From positions 1-64,000 of the forward strand of contig CAKQWM010000004.1 in assembly GCA_934278995.1 (NCBI GenBank): a stretch of 64,000 nucleotides of DNA, in the 5' to 3' direction. Numbering within the stretch: position 1 is the stretch's first letter; every line of letters begins with the position of its first letter. The stretch is from an uncultured Clostridia bacterium (GTDB taxonomy: Bacteria; Bacillota; Clostridia; Christensenellales; Borkfalkiaceae). The notes under the pieces are model-generated. The model worked only from the letters and a program-made list of their open reading frames with translations, had not been told where the DNA came from and ran no database searches. This document shows positions 23,935 to 32,054 of this stretch, piece after piece. The translations under genes and the position numbers were made by a program.

Positions 23935-24810
23935 CTAACTTTTATATTTTCTGCGATACTGCATCGGTTTAAGCCCCGTTTTTCTTCTGAACACGAGCGC
24001 AAAATACTGTTGAGACGAAAAGCCCAGCATAGCGCAAATTTTCTTTACGGGTACGTCGGTATATTTTAAGGCGCGTTTTGCCGCGTCGATTTTTTTGTCC
24101 GAAAGATATTTAAGCGGTGAGATACCGAATTTATCGCTGAAATGTTTTGAAACGTGCTGACGGGAAAATTTTAATTCGTCGCTGATTTCGTTTATGTTTT
24201 TACTCGAATACACCGAGCAATCGAGAAGTTCTTTTATTTTATCCGCGAGCGAATAGGAACTTTCCATGTTTAGTTCGTCCCCCGCTCTTAAAAGTATGGA
24301 CACGACGAGTTGAAAAATAACGTTGACTCTCGATAAACTCGTCGCCCCGCTCGAAGCGGTTTCTATGAGTGCCTCGAAATACGCGCCCACGTCGGTACAG
24401 CGGATTACCGTAGTTTCCGAAACGCCTATTTTTTCGGCTAAAGCGTCGATAATGGAGGAATTGAAGTTCATCCACGTTTTCGTGTAAGGGTTCTTTTTGT
24501 CAGCGTAATAATTGTGTTGTTCGCCCGAGCGAAGATAGATAAAATCGCCTTCCTTAACCTTGATTTTTTTGTCGTTTATTATAACGTAACCCTCTCCGCC
24601 GTTTACGTACTCCATAACCGAAATATTCGATTTTTCACGGTAAACGTAATAATTTTTATTAGGATAGGTTTTGCCGACCATGATGACTTCTATGGGGTAG
24701 TTGTCTTTACATTCCAAAAACCGCACGAATTCTTCGTTATCGACGCCGAAGGTTTTGGTTCTGCCGACGTTTTTCAATCGCTCAATCTGCTTTTCGGTGT
24801 ACTTTTCCAT
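23935..24810 (-). CDS. AraC-family transcriptional regulator
   Basis: A 291-residue regulator. The N-terminal cupin-type sensor domain (about 30-165) contains GEGYVIINDKKIKVKEGD and LRSGEQHNYYAD. Two C-terminal helix-turn-helix units (about 190-288) include INEISDELKFSRQHVSKHF and VKKICAMLGFSSQQYF, ending in the family signature FRRKTGLKPMQYRR. It lies at the end of the sugar importer operon (84 bp after the preceding gene) and is the best candidate to bind the 17-bp motif at 38112 and 43854. It probably senses an oligosaccharide. Confidence 0.92.
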   Translation of the reverse strand: MEKYTEKQIERLKNVGRTKTFGVDNEEFVRFLECKDNYPIEVIMVGKTYPNKNYYVYREKSNISVMEYVNGGEGYVIINDKKIKVKEGDFIYLRSGEQHNYYADKKNPYTKTWMNFNSSIIDALAEKIGVSETTVIRCTDVGAYFEALIETASSGATSLSRVNVIFQLVVSILLRAGDELNMESSYSLADKIKELLDCSVYSSKNINEISDELKFSRQHVSKHFSDKFGISPLKYLSDKKIDAAKRALKYTDVPVKKICAMLGFSSQQYFALVFRRKTGLKPMQYRRKYKS

Positions 24811-24894
24811 AATTCCGCTCTTTAAATTTTACGTTTTATTTTTTTATTATACACCGGATTTATACTTTTGTAAACTAAAATGGACGGGGATTTT

Positions 24895-27411
24895 TCAAAA
24901 TCGTTTTTTATAAACGTATTCTTTGACCTCTCCGTATTTTACGCCGAAGGTTTTTTCAATGATTTTTTCTCCGTCTTTTACGGTTAAGGTAAATTTTTCT
25001 TCTTTATCCTCCGACGTCATACTCATAAACTGAAACAGCCTTGCTCCGTCTTCCGAAATCCTTTCGGTATAAGCGACGTTTTTGTTTGAAATATAGGAAT
25101 CGCACACGGTATAAGAAATGCTTTCAAGGGCTTGTTTCATAACCTCAACCAAATTTTTATCGTTACCGTAATATTTTGCGAATGCGCAAAAATACAGCGC
25201 GCCGTCGCCGATTTTTCTACGGTAAAATATCGCGTTACCTTCTTGGTCGAAAATAATCGGTTCTAAATTATTGTCGCAATCGATTACGTCGGCGGATAAA
25301 ATTTCGATACCGTTTTCGTTTTTAAAATGCTTACCGTCGATTATTATATCCGCCTTGGATACGATTAAGCCTTTTTGCTTTAATCCTAAAAGTTTTTCGG
25401 TATTTTCGTCGTCGGCGTAAACGAAATCGAAGTTTGCGTTATCGGCTTTATTGAAATGACAATACGATATCAGCGCGGTACCGCCGCCTGAAACGTAATC
25501 GTACAATCTTTCGGATAAGCCGTCCTCATAAGTGTTCCAGCCTAAAAACGTTATGAATTTGTAAACAGAAAAATCTTTTTCGTAAGGAAGAACGTCTATG
25601 GTGCCGAAAGTCGTACCCGAATGAAGGGCGAGATTAAACTCGTCGTCAATCGTACTTTGTCTTTCGGCGGGCGGAAGCCAGGCGTCTATCGCTCTCCAGC
25701 ATCCCTGTACTTTTTCGTCGAGCCATTTACCCCAAACCATTAAATCCCACTCTTTGCCGTCTTTGAGTTCCGCCATACGGCTGTCGCGCTGCCACATTAT
25801 AAATTCGTTGTTTCCGTAAACGCAGGCGAAAGGAACGTTAAGTCTTCCTTTTCTCGGATGAGTTATGGAATAATCGAACATTTCACGGCAATATTGCCTG
25901 TTAAGAACGGAAAAATCGGTATCCCAATCCTCTCTCGACATGCTTTGAGATTTAAACAATCCGTTTTCGGCGTAAACGTAGTCGGCACCGTTTAAATAGG
26001 CGTAAAACATTGTGTTTCTGTATTTACGGGCTTTGTAAACGTCGTTATAATAGCCGTAGTACCAGGAAATCGGAATATGAACGCCCCATTTACCGTAAGA
26101 AGATGCTCTGGTTGCCCCTAATAAAAGATTTACGCCCGAAACCGGCTCCATGGTTACCCGTTGAAACTTAGGGGCTTCGTAAACGGTTAAAAGGGACGGA
26201 GAGCCTACCGAAGCGTTAAATTCTTCCGCGTGTTGCGCGCGACGCATTTTGTCGAGCGCTTCTAAATATAAGGCTTTACATTCGCCGTATGTTTCGGCTT
26301 TGTCGATTTTATCTGCGTCGATAAAAAACGATTTGCATGCGTCGGGGTTTGCCCGTATAAGTTTTGAAAAATAAAGGTAAGTTTCGTGGCAGTGTTTTCC
26401 CTCGAACATTTCGGGGTTGACGTCTTTTAAAAATCCGATAATGTTTTTACCGTCGGACACGGACAGCCTTATATTGAAATCGTAAAGCCATTCCGTACGC
26501 TTTATCCAGGTTTCTTTATCGGGAATTTCCGCCGCCGATCTATATAGCGACGGTCTGAACTGAAAGAAGTTGCCCATACCCGTCAAAGCGAAAATTTCGG
26601 GAACTCTGTCGGCTTCTTCGGTATAGTCTTGTCTGTTGTCGTCGTTGTCCATACCGACCAAAAAGCGATCGGGGCTTGCATCGACGATTACGGGGCATAA
26701 AAGTTTTAGTTTTTTGCCGGATAATTCTACGACGAGTTTTATTTTCTTTTCTTTTGCGACGCACTTTATAAGTACGACGGAATTTGCGAGAGAAGGTCTT
26801 TTTATTTCGTTAACGACAAGACCTTTGCTTTCGACGACTTTAAGAGCGTTTTCGCATTTAACCGCAACGGTAAACGGTTCTCCTACCCTTGCGTACCTAA
26901 GTGAGGAAAGTTGCATTCCGTTTTTGATTTCGGGAAGATTAAGAAGCGAAACTTTTGCGATATATAATTCGCCGCCCGTGTAATTCGTCGTAGATAGGGT
27001 TACTATATTTTCGCCTTCGGATAAAAGCGAGGAATTAAACGGGTAGTAGGTTACGGGCCAGCCAACGCAAACGTTTTCAAAAAGCGTTTTGTCGCTTTCG
27101 TAGATAACTTTTCCGTTAACCTGAATTTTAAGATTGTTAAGATATTTTCTCCAAACGGGCATACAAGCGGTCAAACGAACGTAAAACCTTCGTTTTAGTT
27201 GCTTTTTGTCGAGTTTAAAAGAAACTCTTAACGGCTTTTCTGAAACGTCGGTGCAAGTAAGTTCGAGCCTCGCGCCGTAGCCTGACACCGTAATGCCCGA
27301 ATGCATACTGTCGGGCGCAACGTAATTAAAATACTCGTTGTCGCCTAAAAATTTACCTTCTATGCGGTTAAAACCTTCGTAAATATTTTCTATGGATTTA
27401 TACTTGTTCAT
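24895..27411 (-). CDS. Putative glycoside hydrolase of unassigned family
   Basis: An 838-residue protein without a signal peptide. An N-terminal beta-sandwich (about 1-155; LKIQVNGKVIYES, EGENIVTL) and an Ig-like module (about 165-240) precede a long region (about 250-600) with barrel-like features (GVHIPISWYYGYYND, YAYLNGADYVYAENGLF). Then comes a Rossmann-like domain resembling the trimerisation part of GH42-type enzymes (about 600-720, YDYVSGGGTALISYCHF), and a final beta-sandwich. The architecture suggests a large cytoplasmic glycosidase, but I cannot place it in a GH family or name catalytic residues. It lies between an SGNH gene (19 bp) and the AraC gene. Confidence 0.65.
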   Translation of the reverse strand: MNKYKSIENIYEGFNRIEGKFLGDNEYFNYVAPDSMHSGITVSGYGARLELTCTDVSEKPLRVSFKLDKKQLKRRFYVRLTACMPVWRKYLNNLKIQVNGKVIYESDKTLFENVCVGWPVTYYPFNSSLLSEGENIVTLSTTNYTGGELYIAKVSLLNLPEIKNGMQLSSLRYARVGEPFTVAVKCENALKVVESKGLVVNEIKRPSLANSVVLIKCVAKEKKIKLVVELSGKKLKLLCPVIVDASPDRFLVGMDNDDNRQDYTEEADRVPEIFALTGMGNFFQFRPSLYRSAAEIPDKETWIKRTEWLYDFNIRLSVSDGKNIIGFLKDVNPEMFEGKHCHETYLYFSKLIRANPDACKSFFIDADKIDKAETYGECKALYLEALDKMRRAQHAEEFNASVGSPSLLTVYEAPKFQRVTMEPVSGVNLLLGATRASSYGKWGVHIPISWYYGYYNDVYKARKYRNTMFYAYLNGADYVYAENGLFKSQSMSREDWDTDFSVLNRQYCREMFDYSITHPRKGRLNVPFACVYGNNEFIMWQRDSRMAELKDGKEWDLMVWGKWLDEKVQGCWRAIDAWLPPAERQSTIDDEFNLALHSGTTFGTIDVLPYEKDFSVYKFITFLGWNTYEDGLSERLYDYVSGGGTALISYCHFNKADNANFDFVYADDENTEKLLGLKQKGLIVSKADIIIDGKHFKNENGIEILSADVIDCDNNLEPIIFDQEGNAIFYRRKIGDGALYFCAFAKYYGNDKNLVEVMKQALESISYTVCDSYISNKNVAYTERISEDGARLFQFMSMTSEDKEEKFTLTVKDGEKIIEKTFGVKYGEVKEYVYKKRF

Positions 27412-27430
27412 ATTTTCACTCGATAATGTT

Positions 27431-28174
27431 TTATTTGCAATATTGCTTATAAAAAGCGTCTTCTATAACCGTACGATATTTATCCATGCCTTTAGCGTTC
27501 GGATGAAGAGTATCGCACGTAAGATTTTTTCCGTCGTCGGCAACGGATCCGCTTAAAGAAATAAGATTGAAGTTTTCTTTTTTCGCAAATTTCCGTATAG
27601 TCGCGTTAAAGGAGGCAAGCCTATCCGGTAAATACGCGGGGTTATCCGGCGCGGGAAGGTCCATAACGAATACGTCGGAGTTTTTATACCGCTCCTTTAT
27701 TTTGGCAAGCGTTTTACCGTAGCCGTATCCGAAATCTTCCTCGGTTTCGGTCAAAACGCCCGGAAAACCTACGTTTTCCGCCGTATAACCCACGTCGTTT
27801 ATTCCGATATAAATTATTATAACGTCGGGTTCGGTTCCTTTTAATTCGCCCGCGTCGGCGTGAAGATTGACGCATCTGAAGTTACAAGTCGCGTAACCGT
27901 CCGTTTCCTCGCCGAAAGCCCTCGAACCGCCTATCGAATTGTTAACGAAAAGTTTCATTCCCGTATCGTCAAGCAATAAGCGCCAATAAGTCTGCTCAAC
28001 CCTTTGTACGTCGCAATAAGGATAAGTCGGATTTCCGTTTTCGCCCGTATAAACCGTGGAGTTGTTAACGTTTACGTTGCTGAAACCGTCGTAAGTCGTT
28101 ATGGAATCGCCTATAAGCGACAAATATTTGCCTTTTAAAGCATTTTTTAAATCCTGAAGTTTTTTATCGTTCAT
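27431..28174 (-). CDS. SGNH/GDSL hydrolase
   Basis: A 247-residue esterase-like protein, cytoplasmic (no signal). Block I is LIGDSITTYDG with the nucleophile Ser. Block II is SIGGSRAFG, block III is IYIGINDVGYT, and block V is DTLHPNAKGM with catalytic Asp and His. It may deacylate imported sugars. It is a close paralogue of the next gene (28229-29293), sharing runs such as NNSIGGSRA and RCVNLHAD, so the pair arose by tandem duplication. Confidence 0.9.
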   Translation of the reverse strand: MNDKKLQDLKNALKGKYLSLIGDSITTYDGFSNVNVNNSTVYTGENGNPTYPYCDVQRVEQTYWRLLLDDTGMKLFVNNSIGGSRAFGEETDGYATCNFRCVNLHADAGELKGTEPDVIIIYIGINDVGYTAENVGFPGVLTETEEDFGYGYGKTLAKIKERYKNSDVFVMDLPAPDNPAYLPDRLASFNATIRKFAKKENFNLISLSGSVADDGKNLTCDTLHPNAKGMDKYRTVIEDAFYKQYCK

Positions 28175-28186
28175 ATTTATCTTTCA

Positions 28187-28214
28187 GAAAGGGGGAAACG
28201 TCTTTCCCCCTTTC
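28187..28214. terminator. Perfect hairpin between paired SGNH genes
   Basis: GAAAGGGGGAAA, loop CGTC, TTTCCCCCTTTC: a 12-bp stem. On the operon strand the T-tract is short and interrupted, so it may act as an mRNA-stabilising or partial termination hairpin. Confidence 0.6.
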
Positions 28215-28228
28215 GTTTTCATGAAATT

Positions 28229-29293
28229 TTAAGCGCAATAATATTCGTATAAAGCATCCCTTATAACTTCGTAATACGCCTGCATACCGTAAACGTTCGG
28301 GTGCAGACGATCGCAAGTTAAGTTTTTGGCGTCGTCGGCAACGGATCCGCTGAACCGTATAAGGTTAAGATTCGCTTCGGAAACGATGTTTTCTATCGCT
28401 TGGTTGAAACTGTCGAACTTATCCTTCGGGTAAACGTTCTCGTTATCAGGGTACGGAAGATCTATAACGAAGATATCGGCATTATTATATCTTGTTTTAA
28501 GTTTATTTATCATCTGCCCGTAACCTTTTTTGAAGTTTTCGAGATTTTCGTCGGTGGCGCCCACGTCGTTGATGCCTATGTAAACGATAATAACGTCGGG
28601 ATCGGTCCCCGCTAATTCACCTGTATCCGCGTGAAGATTTACACACCTTATGTTGCAGGCGGCGTATAAGTCGGTTGCGGCGCCGTAAGCCCTCGAACCG
28701 CCTATCGAGTTGTTGACGAGAAGTTTCATTCCGGTGTTTTTTAAAAGTTTGTACCAGTAGATTTCTTCGAGTTTATCCACGTCGTAATAGGGATAGCAAG
28801 ATTTATCGACGCCGGTTGCAATAGTGGAATTGTTGTCGGTTACGTTGCTGATGCCGTCGAAAGTGGTAATAGAGTCGCCCAAAAGAGATAAATATTTACC
28901 GCTTAAAACGGTTTTCAACGCCTCGGCTTTTTCATCGGCTTTAACTACGGGCTTTACTATTTCGGAGTTAGAAGAAAATTTTACGGTTCCGCCCGAAGCA
29001 ACGGGATGATTGATTACGCCGCCGAAAGGAACGTATTCTCTAAAAGACTCGACGAAATTGGTTTCGGGGCCGCCGAAGAAGCCCGCGGGATCGGATATTC
29101 TGCCGTCCGCGCCGACGGTAAAGTTTTGACCGGCGGGTTCTACGGTAATACCGGTTGGTACGTAAAACCCGGCTTTTTTAACGGTAACGATTAAAATTTT
29201 ACCGCAATACACTTCTATTTCGCCGTCGGCTTTTTTGCGGAAGATAAAATCGAGTTTTCCCGAAGTCGTGCCGTTATTATACGTGGGAAGCAT
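28229..29293 (-). CDS. SGNH/GDSL hydrolase with truncated N-terminal domain
   Basis: A 354-residue protein. Residues about 125-354 are an SGNH hydrolase (LLGDSITTFDG, SIGGSRAYG, VYIGINDVGAT, DRLHPNVYGM). Residues 1-115 look like the back half of a concanavalin-like or Ig-like beta-sandwich. The ATG at 29293 has no ribosome site. The frame stays open upstream and reads VSNYRTYFLNGD across the end of the preceding gene. The true N-terminus may therefore have been joined to the lipoprotein at 29326-32043 and separated by a frameshift. If intact as annotated it would be cytoplasmic. Confidence 0.75.
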   Translation of the reverse strand: MLPTYNNGTTSGKLDFIFRKKADGEIEVYCGKILIVTVKKAGFYVPTGITVEPAGQNFTVGADGRISDPAGFFGGPETNFVESFREYVPFGGVINHPVASGGTVKFSSNSEIVKPVVKADEKAEALKTVLSGKYLSLLGDSITTFDGISNVTDNNSTIATGVDKSCYPYYDVDKLEEIYWYKLLKNTGMKLLVNNSIGGSRAYGAATDLYAACNIRCVNLHADTGELAGTDPDVIIVYIGINDVGATDENLENFKKGYGQMINKLKTRYNNADIFVIDLPYPDNENVYPKDKFDSFNQAIENIVSEANLNLIRFSGSVADDAKNLTCDRLHPNVYGMQAYYEVIRDALYEYYCA

Positions 29294-29325
29294 ATCGCCG
29301 TTCAGGAAATAAGTACGGTAATTAC

Positions 29326-32043
29326 TTACCCTCTTAAAATATCGTAATTGCCGTTTATTACCGTGGTGTTGCCGTTATAAGAAAGTTTTAATGCGGTTAC
29401 GATTTTATCGGCGCTTCCCTTTACGAAAAGTCTTACCGTTTCGCCCTTAACGTAAGAAGCGATAGGTTTTTCGGATTCGTAATTAAGTCCGCTTTCAATC
29501 GTTATTCTTCCGCCCGTTACGAAGTCTTCCACTCCTGTAAACGAAGCCGAAATATTAAAGTCTATACGAGCGTTTTTACCGTCTATAACGAGAGGTCCGC
29601 ACATGTTTTCCGTTCCGTTTTTGAAGAACTCTTTAATCTGACTCTGAACGTAAGCAAGCCCGGAATTGTTTTTTATTTGCCTGCTTCCCTGCGGGTGAAC
29701 GCCGGTTTTATCGAGCGTTACGGCAAGGTTTCCGTCTTCGTCGTAAATATACAGGACGTCGTTTAACCTTGCTACGATAACGGTAATCTGCGAAGAACCG
29801 TTATTGTTGTTAAGGCGGTGTTTGAATCCGCTCACGGATATCTCTTTGCCGTTTATTTCGATACAAAGATTATTTTGTTCCCACCACGCCGATTTTAAAT
29901 TGAGCGTGGAAGTTGACGTACCCGACGTTATAACCATGCCGACTACGGGGTTTATCGTTCCCTGCGTGGGTTTTGTGGTTATCGTCGCGCGATACACGTA
30001 ATTACCGTTCGCGTTAAAGGTGTTGGAATAATACTGTCTTGCGCCGCCGCCGAAAGTGTAATAACTGTCGGTTTCTTCGTCGTATTCGAGCGAGCCGTAA
30101 GCGTCGGCTATATTTTTACCGTTTATCGAAGTCTTTTTGCCCCAAAGGGTGTCCTTCATCACGACGGTTTCGGAAATTTCTCCCGTCAGAGTGAATTCGT
30201 ACGTTTTGTCGATAAAGGTCTTTTTGGTAAGATTAAGCGTGTATTCGCCGTCGCAGTCGTAAGTTACGCCGTTGATTTCAAAATTGCCTTTTTTGGGAAT
30301 TACCGTTTTAATTATGCCTTTACCGCTCGTTACGCCCGTTTTGGAAAGCAACGGGTTTGTATTCCGTATTACGAAGTCGGCGTTTGCGACTGCAACGTTT
30401 TCGGAATCTACTACGGTAAATTCTACGTTTTCGCAGTATTCGACGGGGATTCTTACGAATTTAGCCTTGATTGTTACGTCGGAAGTCGGAATAAATTCCA
30501 AAACGCCGTTATTTAAACGGTATTCGTCGAATTTGTTTTCGCCGTTAACGGTAAGTTGATTTAAAACGTAGCCGTTGTTGGGCGTTAAAGTAACTTTTAA
30601 CGCGTCGCCTTTTCTTATGACGTTGTCGCTTACTTCGATACTGCCGCCGGAAGCGTCGTCGCTGTCGATAAAGTAAACGGATTTCGTTAGTTCTTTTTCA
30701 AGTTGACTTTCGTTACCCGTAAAATCGACAACTTTATATTCCGATACGGTGGAAGGACAGTTTGTGAAAAGACCTACGTCAACTTCGCCGTCGTTTTTAT
30801 AAAAGTACTCGTAACCCGCGTAAGTATATTCGGCGTCGGAGGGCGCTTTATAAAAATAATAGTAATAACCGTTGATTTTGACAAGTCTTAAATAAATCGA
30901 GTTATCCGCGTAATTCGTAGCCATGGTTTTAACCATTGATAACTGACCTACCCAGTAAGAGGAATCGATACCCTCGATGCTTTCAAGCGTTACCGTCTTT
31001 CCGTTTATAAGGTTGGACATGTTTACGCCGTAGGTTACCATGCTCCACATATCGTGTATGGTCATAATACCGAAAGTTGCTTGTCCCGAAGTGTAATTAG
31101 TCGTATCGGCGGTAACTTTTGCCTCCGCTATAAAGGAAGTCGGACGGGAAATTTCGTTACCGTAAACGTCGTGGTTAAACCAGATGTGTTGCGTCTGATA
31201 AAGGTCAACCTTGGCTTCGCCCGTTTCGGGATTCATTATCCATCTGTCGGTGCAGGTCGTACCTCTTACGGCGCTACCTATAACGCCGTTATCGGGGCGG
31301 TTTATTATGCCTTTGGGACCGTATTCGTAGTAAGAAGGATAAATACCGTAGTCCATCAAAAACGGCGAAATATACCTTGTGTCGGCGGAATTGTTTTTAT
31401 CCACTCTTATATATTGACACCAGATTCTGACCGACTTCGGCATACCCGTTTCGGGTTCGAGTTCGGACTTGTTAAAGTGCATCTGATCCCAACCCATAAA
31501 CATTTCGTAAGAGAGCGAAGTCGTATTGCCCGAATTCGGTTCTCCCACGCATTTTACGGCGCCGTTGAAGTTTCTTTCACGATAAGAACGGCAGGTTTTG
31601 GAATCCGCGTGGAACATATAATCGTTCATAAAATTCTGACGCCATCTGTTCGCGCGGGTATATACGGGAGTGTTTTCTTTTACGATTTGAATTTCAAAAG
31701 AAGAGTTGTTAATAAAATTGTTTCTGCCGCGGAAAATGATATTCGGATCTTCCGCGTAAGCCGCAACGTAAATTCCTTTTTCTGTGAAAAGCGTGGTAAT
31801 CTTGTAAGTTACGTCGTACTGTGTCGTCTGCATCCAGACGCAATCCGACCATTCCTCCTCGTCGAAAACGCCGTCAATCGTCATAAAATCGTCGGGCGTG
31901 GAATAGAAAGGTCTATCGTATTCGTAATTATATTCTTCTTTTGAAAGGTCTTCTGCCATATTGGAGCCGGAACCGGCGGCTTGATTGCAACCTAAAAGGC
32001 AAAGACAAAACGCTATTGACAACAAAACTATAATCTTTTTCAT
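29326..32043 (-). CDS. Multidomain surface lipoprotein with CBM9-like domain
   Basis: A 905-residue lipoprotein with lipobox CLLGC. A CBM9-like sugar-binding domain (about 45-250; MTIDGVFDEEEWSDCVWM) is followed by a beta-sandwich region and a bacterial-repeat module (about 465-530; GGSIEVSDNVIRKGDALKV). A carboxypeptidase-D-like Ig segment (about 535-620) and a laminin-G-like region (about 640-780) come next. It probably captures the glycan at the surface beside the GH43 enzyme, 11 bp away. It ends abruptly after TTVINGNYDILRG, where such modules usually continue, supporting a frameshift with the next gene. Confidence 0.85.
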   Translation of the reverse strand: MKKIIVLLSIAFCLCLLGCNQAAGSGSNMAEDLSKEEYNYEYDRPFYSTPDDFMTIDGVFDEEEWSDCVWMQTTQYDVTYKITTLFTEKGIYVAAYAEDPNIIFRGRNNFINNSSFEIQIVKENTPVYTRANRWRQNFMNDYMFHADSKTCRSYRERNFNGAVKCVGEPNSGNTTSLSYEMFMGWDQMHFNKSELEPETGMPKSVRIWCQYIRVDKNNSADTRYISPFLMDYGIYPSYYEYGPKGIINRPDNGVIGSAVRGTTCTDRWIMNPETGEAKVDLYQTQHIWFNHDVYGNEISRPTSFIAEAKVTADTTNYTSGQATFGIMTIHDMWSMVTYGVNMSNLINGKTVTLESIEGIDSSYWVGQLSMVKTMATNYADNSIYLRLVKINGYYYYFYKAPSDAEYTYAGYEYFYKNDGEVDVGLFTNCPSTVSEYKVVDFTGNESQLEKELTKSVYFIDSDDASGGSIEVSDNVIRKGDALKVTLTPNNGYVLNQLTVNGENKFDEYRLNNGVLEFIPTSDVTIKAKFVRIPVEYCENVEFTVVDSENVAVANADFVIRNTNPLLSKTGVTSGKGIIKTVIPKKGNFEINGVTYDCDGEYTLNLTKKTFIDKTYEFTLTGEISETVVMKDTLWGKKTSINGKNIADAYGSLEYDEETDSYYTFGGGARQYYSNTFNANGNYVYRATITTKPTQGTINPVVGMVITSGTSTSTLNLKSAWWEQNNLCIEINGKEISVSGFKHRLNNNNGSSQITVIVARLNDVLYIYDEDGNLAVTLDKTGVHPQGSRQIKNNSGLAYVQSQIKEFFKNGTENMCGPLVIDGKNARIDFNISASFTGVEDFVTGGRITIESGLNYESEKPIASYVKGETVRLFVKGSADKIVTALKLSYNGNTTVINGNYDILRG

Positions 32044-32054
32044 TTTCGTCCCTC

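Noticed and set aside
31054..31944. Plus-strand 296-residue ORF opposite the CBM9-like lipoprotein gene
   Set aside because: It lies wholly within a well-supported minus-strand gene; its composition is that of an antisense shadow and it has no domain.
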